From JAGDMJ01 sp963809695 (GTDB lineage: Bacteria > Bacteroidota > Ignavibacteria > UBA10030 > UBA6906), in NCBI GenBank assembly GCA_963809695.1, contig CAWEKI010000006.1:744001-808000 (forward strand): 64,000 nt of DNA, given 5' to 3'. The position numbers were made by a program, and so were the translations under genes. Position 1 is the stretch's first letter; each line of letters opens with the position of its first letter. Shown one piece after another: positions 52,362 through 61,772 of this stretch. The notes below the pieces were generated by a model. The model was not told where the DNA came from. It ran no database searches and worked only from the letters and a program-made list of their open reading frames with translations.

Positions 52362-54692
52362 ATGGGCATTTCAATCCTCGTTGTCGAAGACGAAAACATT
52401 GTCGCGAAAGATGTCGTCAACAGGCTGAAGAACCTGGGGTACACGGTGACAGGTGCCGTGGCCAGCGGGGAGGACGCTGTGCGCGCGGTGAATCTCCGTC
52501 ACCCGGACCTGGTCATGATGGATATCATGCTCAAAGGGAACATGGACGGCATCGAGGCAGCCAGGAGGATTTTCGAGACGCTCGACATACCGGTGGTATA
52601 CCTCACGGCCTATGCCGACGAGAAGACGCTCCTTCGGGCAAAGGTGACTGAAGCGTTCGGCTACCTTCTCAAGCCGTTTGAGGAGCGGGAGTTGCACATC
52701 ACGATCGAGATGGCGCTGTTCAAGCACCAGATGGAACGGAAGTTGCGGGAGAGCGAGCAATGGCTTTCAGCGATTCTGCAAAGCGTTGCTGATGCGGTGA
52801 TCGCTACCGACACGCAAGGGCGCATCCGCTTCCTCAACCCCATCGCCCAGGCGCTCACCGGCTGGAGCCAGGCGGAGGCCGCAGGTGTGTTGCTGGGTGA
52901 GGTTTTCAGGCCGGCGGACAAGCAGGCCAGCGAGCGGATCTCCCGCGCTGTTCGCGATGCGGCGGGAGAGCAGGGAGATGCGGGCGCAGTCACGCGCACC
53001 ACATTGATTGTGAGGGACGGCCGGGAGATCCCGGTCGATGAAAGCCTGGCGCCGATCAGGAACGCCGCCGGGGAGACCACCGGCGTGGTTCTGGTGTTTC
53101 GTGATGTCACCGAGCGCCGCCAATCAGAAGAGGCTCTCCAGCAGAGCGAATCCCAGCTTGCCGGTATCGTGGGAACCGCCATGGATGCTATTGTCACGGT
53201 GGATGAGGACCACCTGATACTCCTGTTCAATGCTGCAGCCGAGAAGATGTTCCGCACCAGCGCCGCCGCGGCCATTGGGAAACCGATCGAACAGTTCATT
53301 CCCGTGCGCTTTCACGACGTCCACCACGAGCATATGCGTGCGTTTGCCGGGACCGGCGTCAGCAGGCGCTCCATGGGGGAATTGGGTGTGGTTTATGGAA
53401 TGCGGCGGGACGGAGATGAGTTCCCCGCCGAGGCATCCATCTCGCAGATCGAGATCGGCGGCCGCAAATTCTTCACGGTTATTCTCCGGGACATCACCGA
53501 GCGCAAGAAAATGGAGGAGCAGCTGCGGCAGGCGCAAAAGATGGAGAGCATCGGGACGCTGGCAAGCGGCATTGCCCATGACTTCAATAATGTCCTGAAC
53601 AATGTTCTCGGTTTTGCGGCGCAACTGAAAAAGTACCTCCATGACGAAGCCAAGGTCCGGAAGTATATAGAAACGATAGAAAAGTCAGCCATGCGCGGAG
53701 CCGACCTTTCATCGCAGCTTCTTTCCTTTGCCCGGACAGGCAGGCGCACGAATACGCAGACCAATCTCTACCAGATCGTTGGGGAGGTCATTGCCTCGTG
53801 CCGCGAGACCTTTCCGGCCGCCGTGAAGCTCGAGAGCCGCGTTGCGCCAGATCTGCTCCCGACTCTGGGAGACCATGGCGGGCTGTATCAGGTGCTCTTG
53901 AACCTTTGCGTCAACGCGCGCGATGCCATTTGTGCCCGCCCGGACGGGACCGGTGTGTTGACAATTGAGGCGCGCAATGCGGTGATCGGAAAGGAGGTGA
54001 GCTCTCATCTGTTTGCCGTCCCCGGAAGCCGATGCGTGGAATTGAAAGTGTCCGACACCGGCATGGGAATTCCGGAAAGAATCCGCGACAAGATCTTCGA
54101 TCCTTTCTTTACGACGAAAGACCGGGGCCGGGGAACGGGATTGGGTTTGTCCATCGTGTATAATATCGTCCGGAGCCATCAGGGCGCGATCATACTGGAT
54201 AGCGAAGAAGGGGTGGGCTCGACGTTCAGGGTTTTCCTCCCCGCCATCCAGGCGGAGTCGGTGGACGATCATCGTAGAGGTTCCACCGCTCCTGACGGAG
54301 CCAAGAAGCACAGCGTCCTGCTGGTCGACGACGAGCCGGCAATGCAGGAACTCGGACGCGAGCTGCTGGAAGATGATGGCTACGAGGTGACAATTGCCGC
54401 GAACGGACTGGAGGCTCTCGAGATCTACAAGGAACATCATGACCGGATCGACCTTGTCGTCCTTGACCTCGTCATGCCCGGGATGGATGGCGGACAGACG
54501 TACACGGAAATGAAAAAGATCAACAAAGGTCTCAAGGCATTCTTTTGTACCGGTTTCATCTCGGATCAGATCATCTCGGGCCTGCTGGAGGAGGAAAAAC
54601 TTCATGCGGTCTCAAAGCCCTTCCGTCCCGATGATTTCCTGAAAACTGTGCGCAGTGTAATCGGCTCCGATATTCGGAAAGAAGAGGGATAA
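52362..54692 (+). CDS. Hybrid histidine kinase: receiver-PAS-PAS-HisKA-HATPase-receiver
   Basis: The protein has 776 residues. Receiver 1 (1-125, Asp54), PAS 130-255, PAS 257-385, HisKA with His406 in SGIAHDFNNVLNNVLGF (the HDFNN subgroup), HATPase 505-630 (GTGLGLSIVY) and receiver 2 (650-770, Asp702 in VVLDLVMP). It is cytoplasmic. The N-terminal receiver makes it a downstream relay component and the C-terminal receiver an internal phosphate acceptor. An AAGGAG site supports the ATG. It lies 30 bp after the HisKA_2 kinase and shares its operon. Confidence 0.9.
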   Translation: MGISILVVEDENIVAKDVVNRLKNLGYTVTGAVASGEDAVRAVNLRHPDLVMMDIMLKGNMDGIEAARRIFETLDIPVVYLTAYADEKTLLRAKVTEAFGYLLKPFEERELHITIEMALFKHQMERKLRESEQWLSAILQSVADAVIATDTQGRIRFLNPIAQALTGWSQAEAAGVLLGEVFRPADKQASERISRAVRDAAGEQGDAGAVTRTTLIVRDGREIPVDESLAPIRNAAGETTGVVLVFRDVTERRQSEEALQQSESQLAGIVGTAMDAIVTVDEDHLILLFNAAAEKMFRTSAAAAIGKPIEQFIPVRFHDVHHEHMRAFAGTGVSRRSMGELGVVYGMRRDGDEFPAEASISQIEIGGRKFFTVILRDITERKKMEEQLRQAQKMESIGTLASGIAHDFNNVLNNVLGFAAQLKKYLHDEAKVRKYIETIEKSAMRGADLSSQLLSFARTGRRTNTQTNLYQIVGEVIASCRETFPAAVKLESRVAPDLLPTLGDHGGLYQVLLNLCVNARDAICARPDGTGVLTIEARNAVIGKEVSSHLFAVPGSRCVELKVSDTGMGIPERIRDKIFDPFFTTKDRGRGTGLGLSIVYNIVRSHQGAIILDSEEGVGSTFRVFLPAIQAESVDDHRRGSTAPDGAKKHSVLLVDDEPAMQELGRELLEDDGYEVTIAANGLEALEIYKEHHDRIDLVVLDLVMPGMDGGQTYTEMKKINKGLKAFFCTGFISDQIISGLLEEEKLHAVSKPFRPDDFLKTVRSVIGSDIRKEEG

Positions 54693-54786
54693 GAGGCTTT
54701 GGTTGACCGCCTGGCTAATATTACACACACATTTCATGACATTCTTTTTGCATTGTCGAATTTGGTTCTGTTTCCGTGATTTTTTC

Positions 54787-54802
54787 TGGCACAACCTTTG
54801 AA
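54787..54802 (+). promoter_or_regulatory. Candidate sigma-54 promoter
   Basis: TGGCAC (54787-54792) and TTGAA (54798-54802) have the -24/-12 spacing (first G of GG to the G of -12 is 12 bases). The -24 box is consensus; the -12 has GA instead of GC. The stand-alone receiver gene starts 111 bases downstream. Confidence 0.4.
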
Positions 54803-54912
54803 AATATTTCCATTAGAATGCCTCGGGGAGGGGGGCGGTAAGTTTTGTTTCAATGCATCGCTCGCTGCATGAAGAGGGGCATCTAACTTGAGTCGCATGA
54901 CAGAGAGGTCGC

Positions 54913-55299
54913 GTGGAACCGCAGCGTGCAGACGTTAAGCGGATTCTGCTCGTCGAGGATGACGAGCTGTTTAGAAGGTCACTGCTGTCATATCTTGGGA
55001 TCCTCGGCTATGAAGCAGTAGTGGCAGCTTCCGCTGAAGAAGCTTTGGAAAAGCAAGAACGCGAACCTGTCGATCTTGTCCTCACGGATTTTCATCTGTT
55101 GCGGATGAACGGGATCGATCTTGTCCGTACCCTGCGTTCGGCAGGCAGTAAGATTCCGGCCATTCTCATCTCCGGATTTCTGAGTGATGAAGTCCGGCAG
55201 ATGGCACAAGACGTCCGGTTTGACGCTGTGCTCCGGAAACCTGCTGATTTACTGAAGCTGAAGGATCTCCTCCCCGGGCTCTTGGGCACGATGGCATAA
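54913..55299 (+). CDS. Stand-alone response regulator receiver (CheY-like)
   Basis: The 128-residue protein is one receiver. It has the acidic pair in LLVEDDELFRRS, Asp59 in LVLTDFHLLRMNG, Ser in LISGF and Lys109 in VLRKPAD. No output domain is attached, so it acts by protein contact or as a phosphate relay. The start is GTG at 54913 after an AGAGAGG site. It lies between two hybrid kinases and has its own upstream region with a possible sigma-54 promoter. Confidence 0.9.
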   Translation: MEPQRADVKRILLVEDDELFRRSLLSYLGILGYEAVVAASAEEALEKQEREPVDLVLTDFHLLRMNGIDLVRTLRSAGSKIPAILISGFLSDEVRQMAQDVRFDAVLRKPADLLKLKDLLPGLLGTMA

Positions 55300-55470
55300 T
55301 CCGTATTGCCCCTATCGTACTATCGCGGCCATGTGGCTACATGTGGCCACCAGGACCCCCCCGTACATTTCTGTTTGCTCCTTTTTCCCCTGTTTTCCGC
55401 AGATTCCTTGGCATGAGATTAGTGCGACTTGTGGTGCACTGAAGCACCATTTTTTCAAGGTTTCTCATCC

Positions 55471-58400
55471 ATGCCTCGGGCCAACATTCTTATCGTTGAA
55501 GATGAAAGAATTGTCGCGACGGATCTCCGCCAACGCCTGGTATCCGTTGGCTACACCGTGGTGGGAATCGCATCGACGGGGGAAGACGCCATTCGGATGA
55601 CGGAGGAAACCTCCCCTGACCTGGTACTGATGGACATTACGCTGAGAGGGGAGATGGACGGCATTCAAGCGGCCGGAGCCATTCTCGGGCAGCACGAGAT
55701 CCCCGTCCTCTACCTCACTGCCCACGCGGACAGCGGCACGCTTGAGCGCGCAAAGATCACCGGTCCATTCGGGTACATTTTGAAACCCTTCGACGAGCGG
55801 GATCTGTTCACGACGGTCGAGATGGCCCTGTACAAATTCACGACCGACAGAAAATTGCGAGAGAGCGAACGGTGGTTATCCACGACGCTCCGGAGCATCG
55901 GCGATGCAGTGATCACCACCGACCGGCACGGGAGGATTACGTTCATGAACCCTGTTGCCGAGAAACTCACCGGCTGGGCCCAGGAAGACGGCCTGGCAAA
56001 GGAACTTGCCCTGGTGTGCCGGATCGTCAATGAGGCGACGGGGGTCGGCGAAGAGAACCCCGCGCTGCGGGCCGTATGCGATGGAATGGCCAGTGCCCGC
56101 ATGAACCATTGCGCAATCGTCGCGAAGGACGGAACAAGAACTTCGGTGGAACACATCGCATCGCCCATCAAGGATGACAAGGGAGCAATCCAGGGATCGG
56201 TCCTGGTGCTTCGTGATATTACGGCGCGGCGCAGGTCGGAAGAGTCCCTGAAAGAGAGCGAGGAGCGGTTCCGGGGAGCGTTCGAGTATGCCAACTCCGG
56301 GATGGCCCTCGTCGGTCTCGACGCGGCATTCCTGAAGGTGAACCGTGTTCTGTGCGAGATGCTGGGATACTCAGAGAACGAGATGCTCGGCATGACCATG
56401 AACGAGATCGTCCATCCCGAAGACCGCCCTGAGAATGAATCTGACGTTCGGCGGATGCTGGACGGGGAGTTTGCCTCCCGCAGGGTTGAGAGACGCTATG
56501 TCCACCGCTCGGGCAGCACGGTGTGGGCCCTGATCAGCACCACGCTCGTATGCAGTGCCCAACAGGTTCCGCTCTACATGGTGGCCATGGTCCAGAACAT
56601 CACCGAGCGGAAGAGCGCGGAAGAGGAGCTGCGAGTCCAAAAAGCGTACTTCCAGCGCTTGTTTGAAAAATCTCCCGAAGGCATAGTGATCCTCGACAGC
56701 AACGACTGCATCGTCGAAGTGAATCGCGAGTTCCAGAATATGTTCGGCTATCCCATCGACGAGATCCGGGGGAAGAAGGTCAACGATGTCCTCGTCCCGC
56801 CGGAGTTCAAGGTCGAAGCGGAAAAGCTCTCCTGGGGGGTGTACCATGATCAGATTGTGCAGTTCGACACGGTTCGCCAGCGCAAAGATGGTGTGCTGAT
56901 TGAAGTCTCTGTGCTGGGGTCCCCGATCATCCTGGGCGGCACCAACGTCGGGTGTTACGGGATCTACCGGGATATTTCCGAGCGAAAGCGTGCGGAGGAG
57001 CAACTCTCGATGCTGTCGCGTGCTATGGAGCAAAGTCCGGCCTCGATCGTTATCACCGATATGAACGGTACCATCGAGTATGTCAATGCCCGTTTCGTCC
57101 AGGTCACGGGGTATACGGCCGAAGAAGCCATCGGGCGGAATCCGCGTCTCTTGAGCTCGGGACAGGAACCGCGCGAGAAATACGCCCAGCTTTGGTCGAC
57201 AATTACCTCCGGAGGAGAATGGCGGGGAGAGTTTCTCAATCGAAAGAAGAACGGCGATCTCTACTGGGAATTTGCCTCCATCTCCCCTATCAAAAACCGG
57301 GATGGAGTCCCAAAGCATTATCTTGCCGTCAAGGAAGACATTACCGACAGAAAACATGCCGAGGCGGAACTCCAGGAAAGCGCCCGGCGGCTGCAGAGCA
57401 TCATCGAAACGGTTGATGAGGGCATCACCGTAAGCGATCGGTCGGGGCATTTCGAAGTATTCAACTCCAAAATGGAGGCGATCACCGGGTACACCCTCCG
57501 CGAAGCAAACAGCACGGAAGGCTTTTTCTCGCTTCTCTGTCCGGCCGCGCGGAATCCGGAGCAGGCGTCCGCCAGGCTGCGTGAGATCATCGCGACGGGC
57601 GAGTCCTGCGAGCTCGAAATGACGATCTGCACCAGGGCCGGCGAAGAGAAGGCGCTGCTGGTCTCCACCTCGGTCATTCGATACAAGAACCGCGATATGG
57701 TCCTGAGCGCCTACCGGGACATCACCGGCCGGAAACGGGCCGAGCGGGAGATGGCCATGTATGCGCAACAGCTCCTGAAGGCCAAGTCGCAGGCCGAAGA
57801 GCAAGCGCACGAGCTTGCCGTGGCCCGGGAACAGGCGCTCCAGGCGTCCCGCCTGAAATCGGAGTTCGTCGCGAACATGAGCCATGAAATCCGAACCCCG
57901 ATGAATGGCGTCATCGGCATGACAGGCCTGCTGCTTGACACCAAACTTACCAGGGAACAGCGGGAGTACACGGAAATTATTCGCACATCGGGAGACGCCC
58001 TGCTTTCGATCATTAATGATATCCTGGACTTTTCCAAGATCGAAGCTGGAAAACTGACCCTCGAGATCATCGATTTCGACATGCGGGCTGTGGTCGAGGA
58101 GTCGGTGGACATGCTGGTCCAGAAAGCCCACGAAAAAGACCTGGAATTGATCTGCTACGTGAATGAAGGAATCCCGACGGCAGTCCACGGTGATCCGGGC
58201 CGCCTGCGGCAGATCATCATCAATCTTCTGGGGAATGCGATCAAGTTTACGGAGACGGGAGAGGTGGGCGTGGAGGCACTGCTTGAGCGGGAGACCGAAC
58301 ACGATATTGATGTACGGTTCATGATCCGGGATACCGGGATCGGGATTTCGGAAGAGCACCGCCAGCGTCTCTTCCTGTCCTTCTCGCAGGCTGATGGATC

Positions 58401-59859
58401 GACCACGCGGAAGTATGGCGGCACGGGTCTCGGGCTTGCCATATCCAAGCAGCTTGTGGAGATGATGGGGGGAAGCATCGGGGTACAAAGCCAACCCGGG
58501 GCGGGAAGTGAGTTCTGGTTTACCATACGCCTGCAAAAGCAGGGCAAGCCGGGGGCGATTGTGCATCCGCGGTCTAACCTTGACAACGTGCGCGTGCTTG
58601 TCGTGGACGACAACCGCACGAACCGCACGATCCTTTCCCATATCGTGGGCCGATGGGGAATGCGAAGCATCGCCGTTGAGGGGGGCAGAGAGGCGCTCGA
58701 AGCTCTCCGAACCGCAGCATCCACCGGCGATCCATTTACTGTTGCACTCCTGGACATGCAGATGCCGGAAATGGACGGCGCCTCGCTTGCCCGGATCATC
58801 AAGAGCGATCCCGCCATTGCAGGCGTTCCCCTCGTCCTGCTCACATCGCTCGGTCATGGGAACGGAACCATGGCGGAATCGGGTATCTCCGCTATGCTCA
58901 CCAAGCCAGTGAAGGAATCCGCTCTCTTTGATACACTCGCGGTCCTCCTCGGGACGGCCGAGAAGGGGGCGCGTGCGGACGGGAACGCGTCAGGCTCCTC
59001 GGTGACTGAAGAAGGCTTCCGGGAAGGCCGTCCGCTTTCCGTGCGCATCCTTGTGGCTGAAGACAATGCGATCAATCAAAAGGTCGCGCTCCGCATGCTG
59101 GACAAACTGGGCTGTCGTGCAGATGTGGTGGCCAACGGCCGCGAAGCGGTCGAAGCCCTGAAGCAAATGCCCTATGACCTTGTCCTGATGGACTGCAACA
59201 TGCCCGAAATGGACGGATTCGACGCGACGGCCGTCATCAGGGAACGGGAAGGCGAGGAGAAGCACACGGTCATCATCGCAATGACAGCAAACGCGCTTCG
59301 GGGCGACAGGGAGCGTGTCCTGGCTGCGGGGATGGATGACTACCTCGCCAAACCGATCAGCCAGAAGGAACTCGCCATTCTCATCCGTGACTGGACGACG
59401 AAGATCAAGGGAAACGGTAATGGGATACACGATGAGGAATGGAGTGGCGGTGATGTTCCGGGGGGGAGGAGGGAAGAGATCCTGGACCGGCAGCGCCTGG
59501 CAGAGCTGAGGGAGCTGGCCGATGGCGAGGATGCGGGTTGGCTGCGGGCGCTGGCGCAGACCTATGTGCATGATGCTGCGCAACGCATCATCGAGATCCA
59601 CAAGGCAGCCAGGACAGAGAACGCGGCAGCCGTGGCCCGTCTCGCCCATGCACTGAAAGGGAGCAGCAAGAACATTGGCGTCATGAATGTCATCACGGCC
59701 TGCCAGCAGCTGCAATCGCTCGGCGAGTCCGGCACCTGTGCGGGAGTGTCCGGCCTCCTGTGCGAATTAGATGCAGAGTTCGCCCGGGCGAAGGAGGAGC
59801 TGGGACGGCTCTTTGGAATTCCGACGAATGGTTCATCAAGATCAATGGGCGAATTATGA
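55471..59859 (+). CDS. Giant hybrid kinase: receiver-5xPAS-HisKA-HATPase-2xreceiver-HPt
   Basis: The protein has 1462 residues. Receiver 1 (1-120, Asp55), five PAS domains (about 135-255, 265-380, 390-505, 515-630, 635-755), a coiled coil, HisKA with His805 in NMSHEIRTPMNG, HATPase 905-1022, receiver 2 (Asp1095), receiver 3 (Asp1241) and a C-terminal HPt with His1393 in AHALKGSSKNIG. All relay residues are intact, so a full His-Asp-His-Asp relay fits in one chain. The ATG at 55471 gives a standard receiver N-terminus. It overlaps the next receiver gene by four bases. Confidence 0.92.
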   Translation: MPRANILIVEDERIVATDLRQRLVSVGYTVVGIASTGEDAIRMTEETSPDLVLMDITLRGEMDGIQAAGAILGQHEIPVLYLTAHADSGTLERAKITGPFGYILKPFDERDLFTTVEMALYKFTTDRKLRESERWLSTTLRSIGDAVITTDRHGRITFMNPVAEKLTGWAQEDGLAKELALVCRIVNEATGVGEENPALRAVCDGMASARMNHCAIVAKDGTRTSVEHIASPIKDDKGAIQGSVLVLRDITARRRSEESLKESEERFRGAFEYANSGMALVGLDAAFLKVNRVLCEMLGYSENEMLGMTMNEIVHPEDRPENESDVRRMLDGEFASRRVERRYVHRSGSTVWALISTTLVCSAQQVPLYMVAMVQNITERKSAEEELRVQKAYFQRLFEKSPEGIVILDSNDCIVEVNREFQNMFGYPIDEIRGKKVNDVLVPPEFKVEAEKLSWGVYHDQIVQFDTVRQRKDGVLIEVSVLGSPIILGGTNVGCYGIYRDISERKRAEEQLSMLSRAMEQSPASIVITDMNGTIEYVNARFVQVTGYTAEEAIGRNPRLLSSGQEPREKYAQLWSTITSGGEWRGEFLNRKKNGDLYWEFASISPIKNRDGVPKHYLAVKEDITDRKHAEAELQESARRLQSIIETVDEGITVSDRSGHFEVFNSKMEAITGYTLREANSTEGFFSLLCPAARNPEQASARLREIIATGESCELEMTICTRAGEEKALLVSTSVIRYKNRDMVLSAYRDITGRKRAEREMAMYAQQLLKAKSQAEEQAHELAVAREQALQASRLKSEFVANMSHEIRTPMNGVIGMTGLLLDTKLTREQREYTEIIRTSGDALLSIINDILDFSKIEAGKLTLEIIDFDMRAVVEESVDMLVQKAHEKDLELICYVNEGIPTAVHGDPGRLRQIIINLLGNAIKFTETGEVGVEALLERETEHDIDVRFMIRDTGIGISEEHRQRLFLSFSQADGSTTRKYGGTGLGLAISKQLVEMMGGSIGVQSQPGAGSEFWFTIRLQKQGKPGAIVHPRSNLDNVRVLVVDDNRTNRTILSHIVGRWGMRSIAVEGGREALEALRTAASTGDPFTVALLDMQMPEMDGASLARIIKSDPAIAGVPLVLLTSLGHGNGTMAESGISAMLTKPVKESALFDTLAVLLGTAEKGARADGNASGSSVTEEGFREGRPLSVRILVAEDNAINQKVALRMLDKLGCRADVVANGREAVEALKQMPYDLVLMDCNMPEMDGFDATAVIREREGEEKHTVIIAMTANALRGDRERVLAAGMDDYLAKPISQKELAILIRDWTTKIKGNGNGIHDEEWSGGDVPGGRREEILDRQRLAELRELADGEDAGWLRALAQTYVHDAAQRIIEIHKAARTENAAAVARLAHALKGSSKNIGVMNVITACQQLQSLGESGTCAGVSGLLCELDAEFARAKEELGRLFGIPTNGSSRSMGEL

Positions 59860-60398
59860 AAGTCCTCATGGCGGAAGACGATCCGGTATCAAGCCTTGTC
59901 CTGATGGCGAAGCTGAAAAAGCTGGGACACGAGGTCATTGCCACAAACAACGGGCGCGACGCCTGGTATGCCTACCGGACCAGCATTCCCCAGATCGTGA
60001 TTACGGACTGGATGATGCCGGTGGTCGACGGGCCCGACCTCTGCAGGATGATCCGGGCTGACGCAAGGGTGCAGTATACCTACATCATCATGTTAACCGC
60101 CTCGGCGAGCAATGGAAATTACATCGAGGGGATAGATGCCGGCGCCGATGATTTTGTGACAAAGCCGTTTGATCTCGAGGGACTCAAGGCAAGGTTGCGC
60201 GTAGCCGAGAGGGTGTTGAACCTGCAATCCACCGTCGACCAACTTGAGGGGTTGTTGCCGATCTGTTCATATTGCAAGAAGATCCGCGACGAACACAATG
60301 TCTGGCACCCCGTCGAGGTTTATGTACAGCACCGGACCGAGACATCGTTCGAACACGCTCTCTGTCCGGAGTGCGCGGCGGGGAAGTCGAACCAGTGA
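59856..60398 (+). CDS. Response regulator with C-terminal four-cysteine tail
   Basis: The protein is 180 residues. The receiver (Asp51 in IVITDWMMP, Lys103 in VTKPFD) is followed by a short helix and a tail, GLLPICSYCKKIRD to ALCPECAA, with Cys137, 140, 170 and 173. The paired CxxC motifs look like a zinc ribbon or similar metal site. Tails of this kind are known on other receiver proteins but their function is not established. The start overlaps the giant kinase stop, so phosphate from its HPt probably reaches this protein. Confidence 0.88.
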   Translation: MKVLMAEDDPVSSLVLMAKLKKLGHEVIATNNGRDAWYAYRTSIPQIVITDWMMPVVDGPDLCRMIRADARVQYTYIIMLTASASNGNYIEGIDAGADDFVTKPFDLEGLKARLRVAERVLNLQSTVDQLEGLLPICSYCKKIRDEHNVWHPVEVYVQHRTETSFEHALCPECAAGKSNQ

Positions 60399-60446
60399 TA
60401 TCCAGGCCAGAAGCATGGTGGCCGGGAATTCAAGGAAGCGATACTC

Positions 60447-61019
60447 ATGAAAGTCTTGTTGGCGGAAGATGACACTGCCTCCCGGAGAATCCTGGCGGCC
60501 CAGCTTGACAACATGCAGTTCGAGGTCGAGGAGGCGGAAGATGGCCTGGAGGCATGGGTGGCGTTCCAACGGGCAAAACCGGATCTGGTGATCACAGATT
60601 GGATGATGCCAAATGTTGATGGCCCCGAGCTTTGCCGGCGCATCAGAAACTGCGCCGCATCACGTTATACCTATATCCTGATCCTTACTGCGCTCGACCG
60701 GAAACGGGGATACCTGGAGGGGATGAATGCCGGCGCCGATGACTTCGTGACAAAGCCGGGCAATATCCTGGAACTCAGGGCCCGGCTGAAGGTGGCGCAG
60801 CGCATTCTTTCGCTGCAAAAGCATGTCAGCAAGCTCGAGGGGCTGCTCCCTATTTGTCCTCAGTGCAAGAAAATCCGCGGATCGCAGGAAAAATGGGAAG
60901 CAGTAGAATCTTTCATCATGAAACGCACAGATGCACTGTTCTCACATGGAATTTGCCCGGAGTGCTATGAAGCACTGATGAAACCACAACTCGACGAGCT
61001 CAGACGGAAACGCGGATAG
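60447..61019 (+). CDS. Paralogous response regulator with four-cysteine tail
   Basis: The 190-residue protein is a duplicate of the preceding gene. Asp51 (LVITDWMMPNVDGP) and the cysteines at 137, 140, 170 and 173 fall at identical positions, with the same GLLPIC-QCKKIR and GICPEC motifs. Here the Lys is in VTKPGN, so the usual post-Lys Pro is kept but the loop differs. An extra 15-residue basic tail follows. The pair arose by tandem duplication and could accept phosphate from different kinases. Confidence 0.88.
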   Translation: MKVLLAEDDTASRRILAAQLDNMQFEVEEAEDGLEAWVAFQRAKPDLVITDWMMPNVDGPELCRRIRNCAASRYTYILILTALDRKRGYLEGMNAGADDFVTKPGNILELRARLKVAQRILSLQKHVSKLEGLLPICPQCKKIRGSQEKWEAVESFIMKRTDALFSHGICPECYEALMKPQLDELRRKRG

Positions 61020-61144
61020 GGGCCGAAAACGGCCGTTGAGGCCGCAATATTCCTCACATGGTCTTTATTAGCCATGCATAGGGTTATAGAACCGGAAGGA
61101 TGGGAGAAAAATCGCCAATCAGAGGCGTTTTCCCACAGAGCGAC

Positions 61145-61160
61145 TGGCATTCCGATTGAT
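61145..61160 (+). promoter_or_regulatory. Candidate sigma-54 promoter before the FliE-like unit
   Basis: TGGCAT (61145-61150) and TTGAT (61156-61160) have correct -24/-12 spacing. The -12 again shows GA rather than GC. The predicted transcript would start about 40 bases before the ATG at 61212. Confidence 0.35.
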
Positions 61161-61211
61161 GTCATGTTTATCGCCCAGCTCCCACGAATTCCCAACCAAC
61201 CAGGAAACGTC

Positions 61212-61379
61212 ATGGCAAATGGGGAACACACGTCAGGTCTGAAAGTCGGCGGGCTTGCATTTCTTGCCGGAGTCCTTGCTACTTTTGCCACTGCGTATGC
61301 AGTCGTCTTTCGGAGGCGCAATCCGATCGGCGTCGTCCGCCCGGAATACGGGGGGTATGATGGGGAGACCGGAATTTAG
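61212..61379 (+). CDS. Small single-TM membrane protein (55 residues)
   Basis: The frame starts MANGEHTSGLKVGGLAFLAG and holds one TM helix (GLAFLAGVLATFATAYAVVF) followed by a positive RRR stop-transfer and a Gly/Tyr-rich tail. The N-terminus would be outside by the positive-inside rule. A longer frame begins at 61074, but the ATG at 61212 has an AGGAAA site eight bases before it and starts just ahead of the TM. Its function is unknown. It is 10 bp from the FliE-like gene. Confidence 0.55.
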   Translation: MANGEHTSGLKVGGLAFLAGVLATFATAYAVVFRRRNPIGVVRPEYGGYDGETGI

Positions 61380-61389
61380 CGCCCATGCT

Positions 61390-61728
61390 ATGAAAACGAA
61401 CAAGACTCCAGGGCTGATTTCCGATACTGCCGCTTTCGACAAGACGCAGATCGTCGCGCTCTTTCTCGACAAGAAAGGGTTCATCGAGAGAACGCTGAGA
61501 GAAGCCAACTCTTCATTCGACAAGACGCTGAATCAGACTGCCAGGGACGTGAATTCCTTGCAGTCAGAGACCGGGAAGGTGGTCGATAAGCTGGCCGTCG
61601 GTGAAAAGGTCGATTTCCGCGAAGTGATGGCCGCAGCCGAAAGAGCAAAAGCCAGCTTCAACCAGCTGGCGGAGATACGGAACAAAATGATCGAGGCATA
61701 CCGCGAAATTCTGAAAATGCGGAAGTAG
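61390..61728 (+). CDS. FliE-like protein, orphan
   Basis: The 112-residue protein is all helical. Its second half reads FDKTLNQTARDVNSLQSETG, then VDKLAVGEKVDFREVMAAAE and RNKMIEAYREILKMRK. This closely follows the FliE pattern (vN.lQ..a......l..Ge.vdlhevMia.eka...f...v.vRNK.veAYqEimrM). FliE links the flagellar MS ring to the rod. No other flagellar gene is in the window, so this is either a remote flagellar part or a repurposed paralogue. The start is uncertain; an in-frame ATG at 61354 exists. Confidence 0.65.
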   Translation: MKTNKTPGLISDTAAFDKTQIVALFLDKKGFIERTLREANSSFDKTLNQTARDVNSLQSETGKVVDKLAVGEKVDFREVMAAAERAKASFNQLAEIRNKMIEAYREILKMRK

Positions 61729-61772
61729 TACACGGGGCATGAAATGATATTCCAGGGGAACTCGGGCCGGAC

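Noticed and set aside
56371..58857. 828-codon frame opposite the giant hybrid kinase
   Set aside because: It is striking in length, but it is the reverse complement of PAS, HisKA and HATPase domains with intact motifs, and shows no motif of its own.
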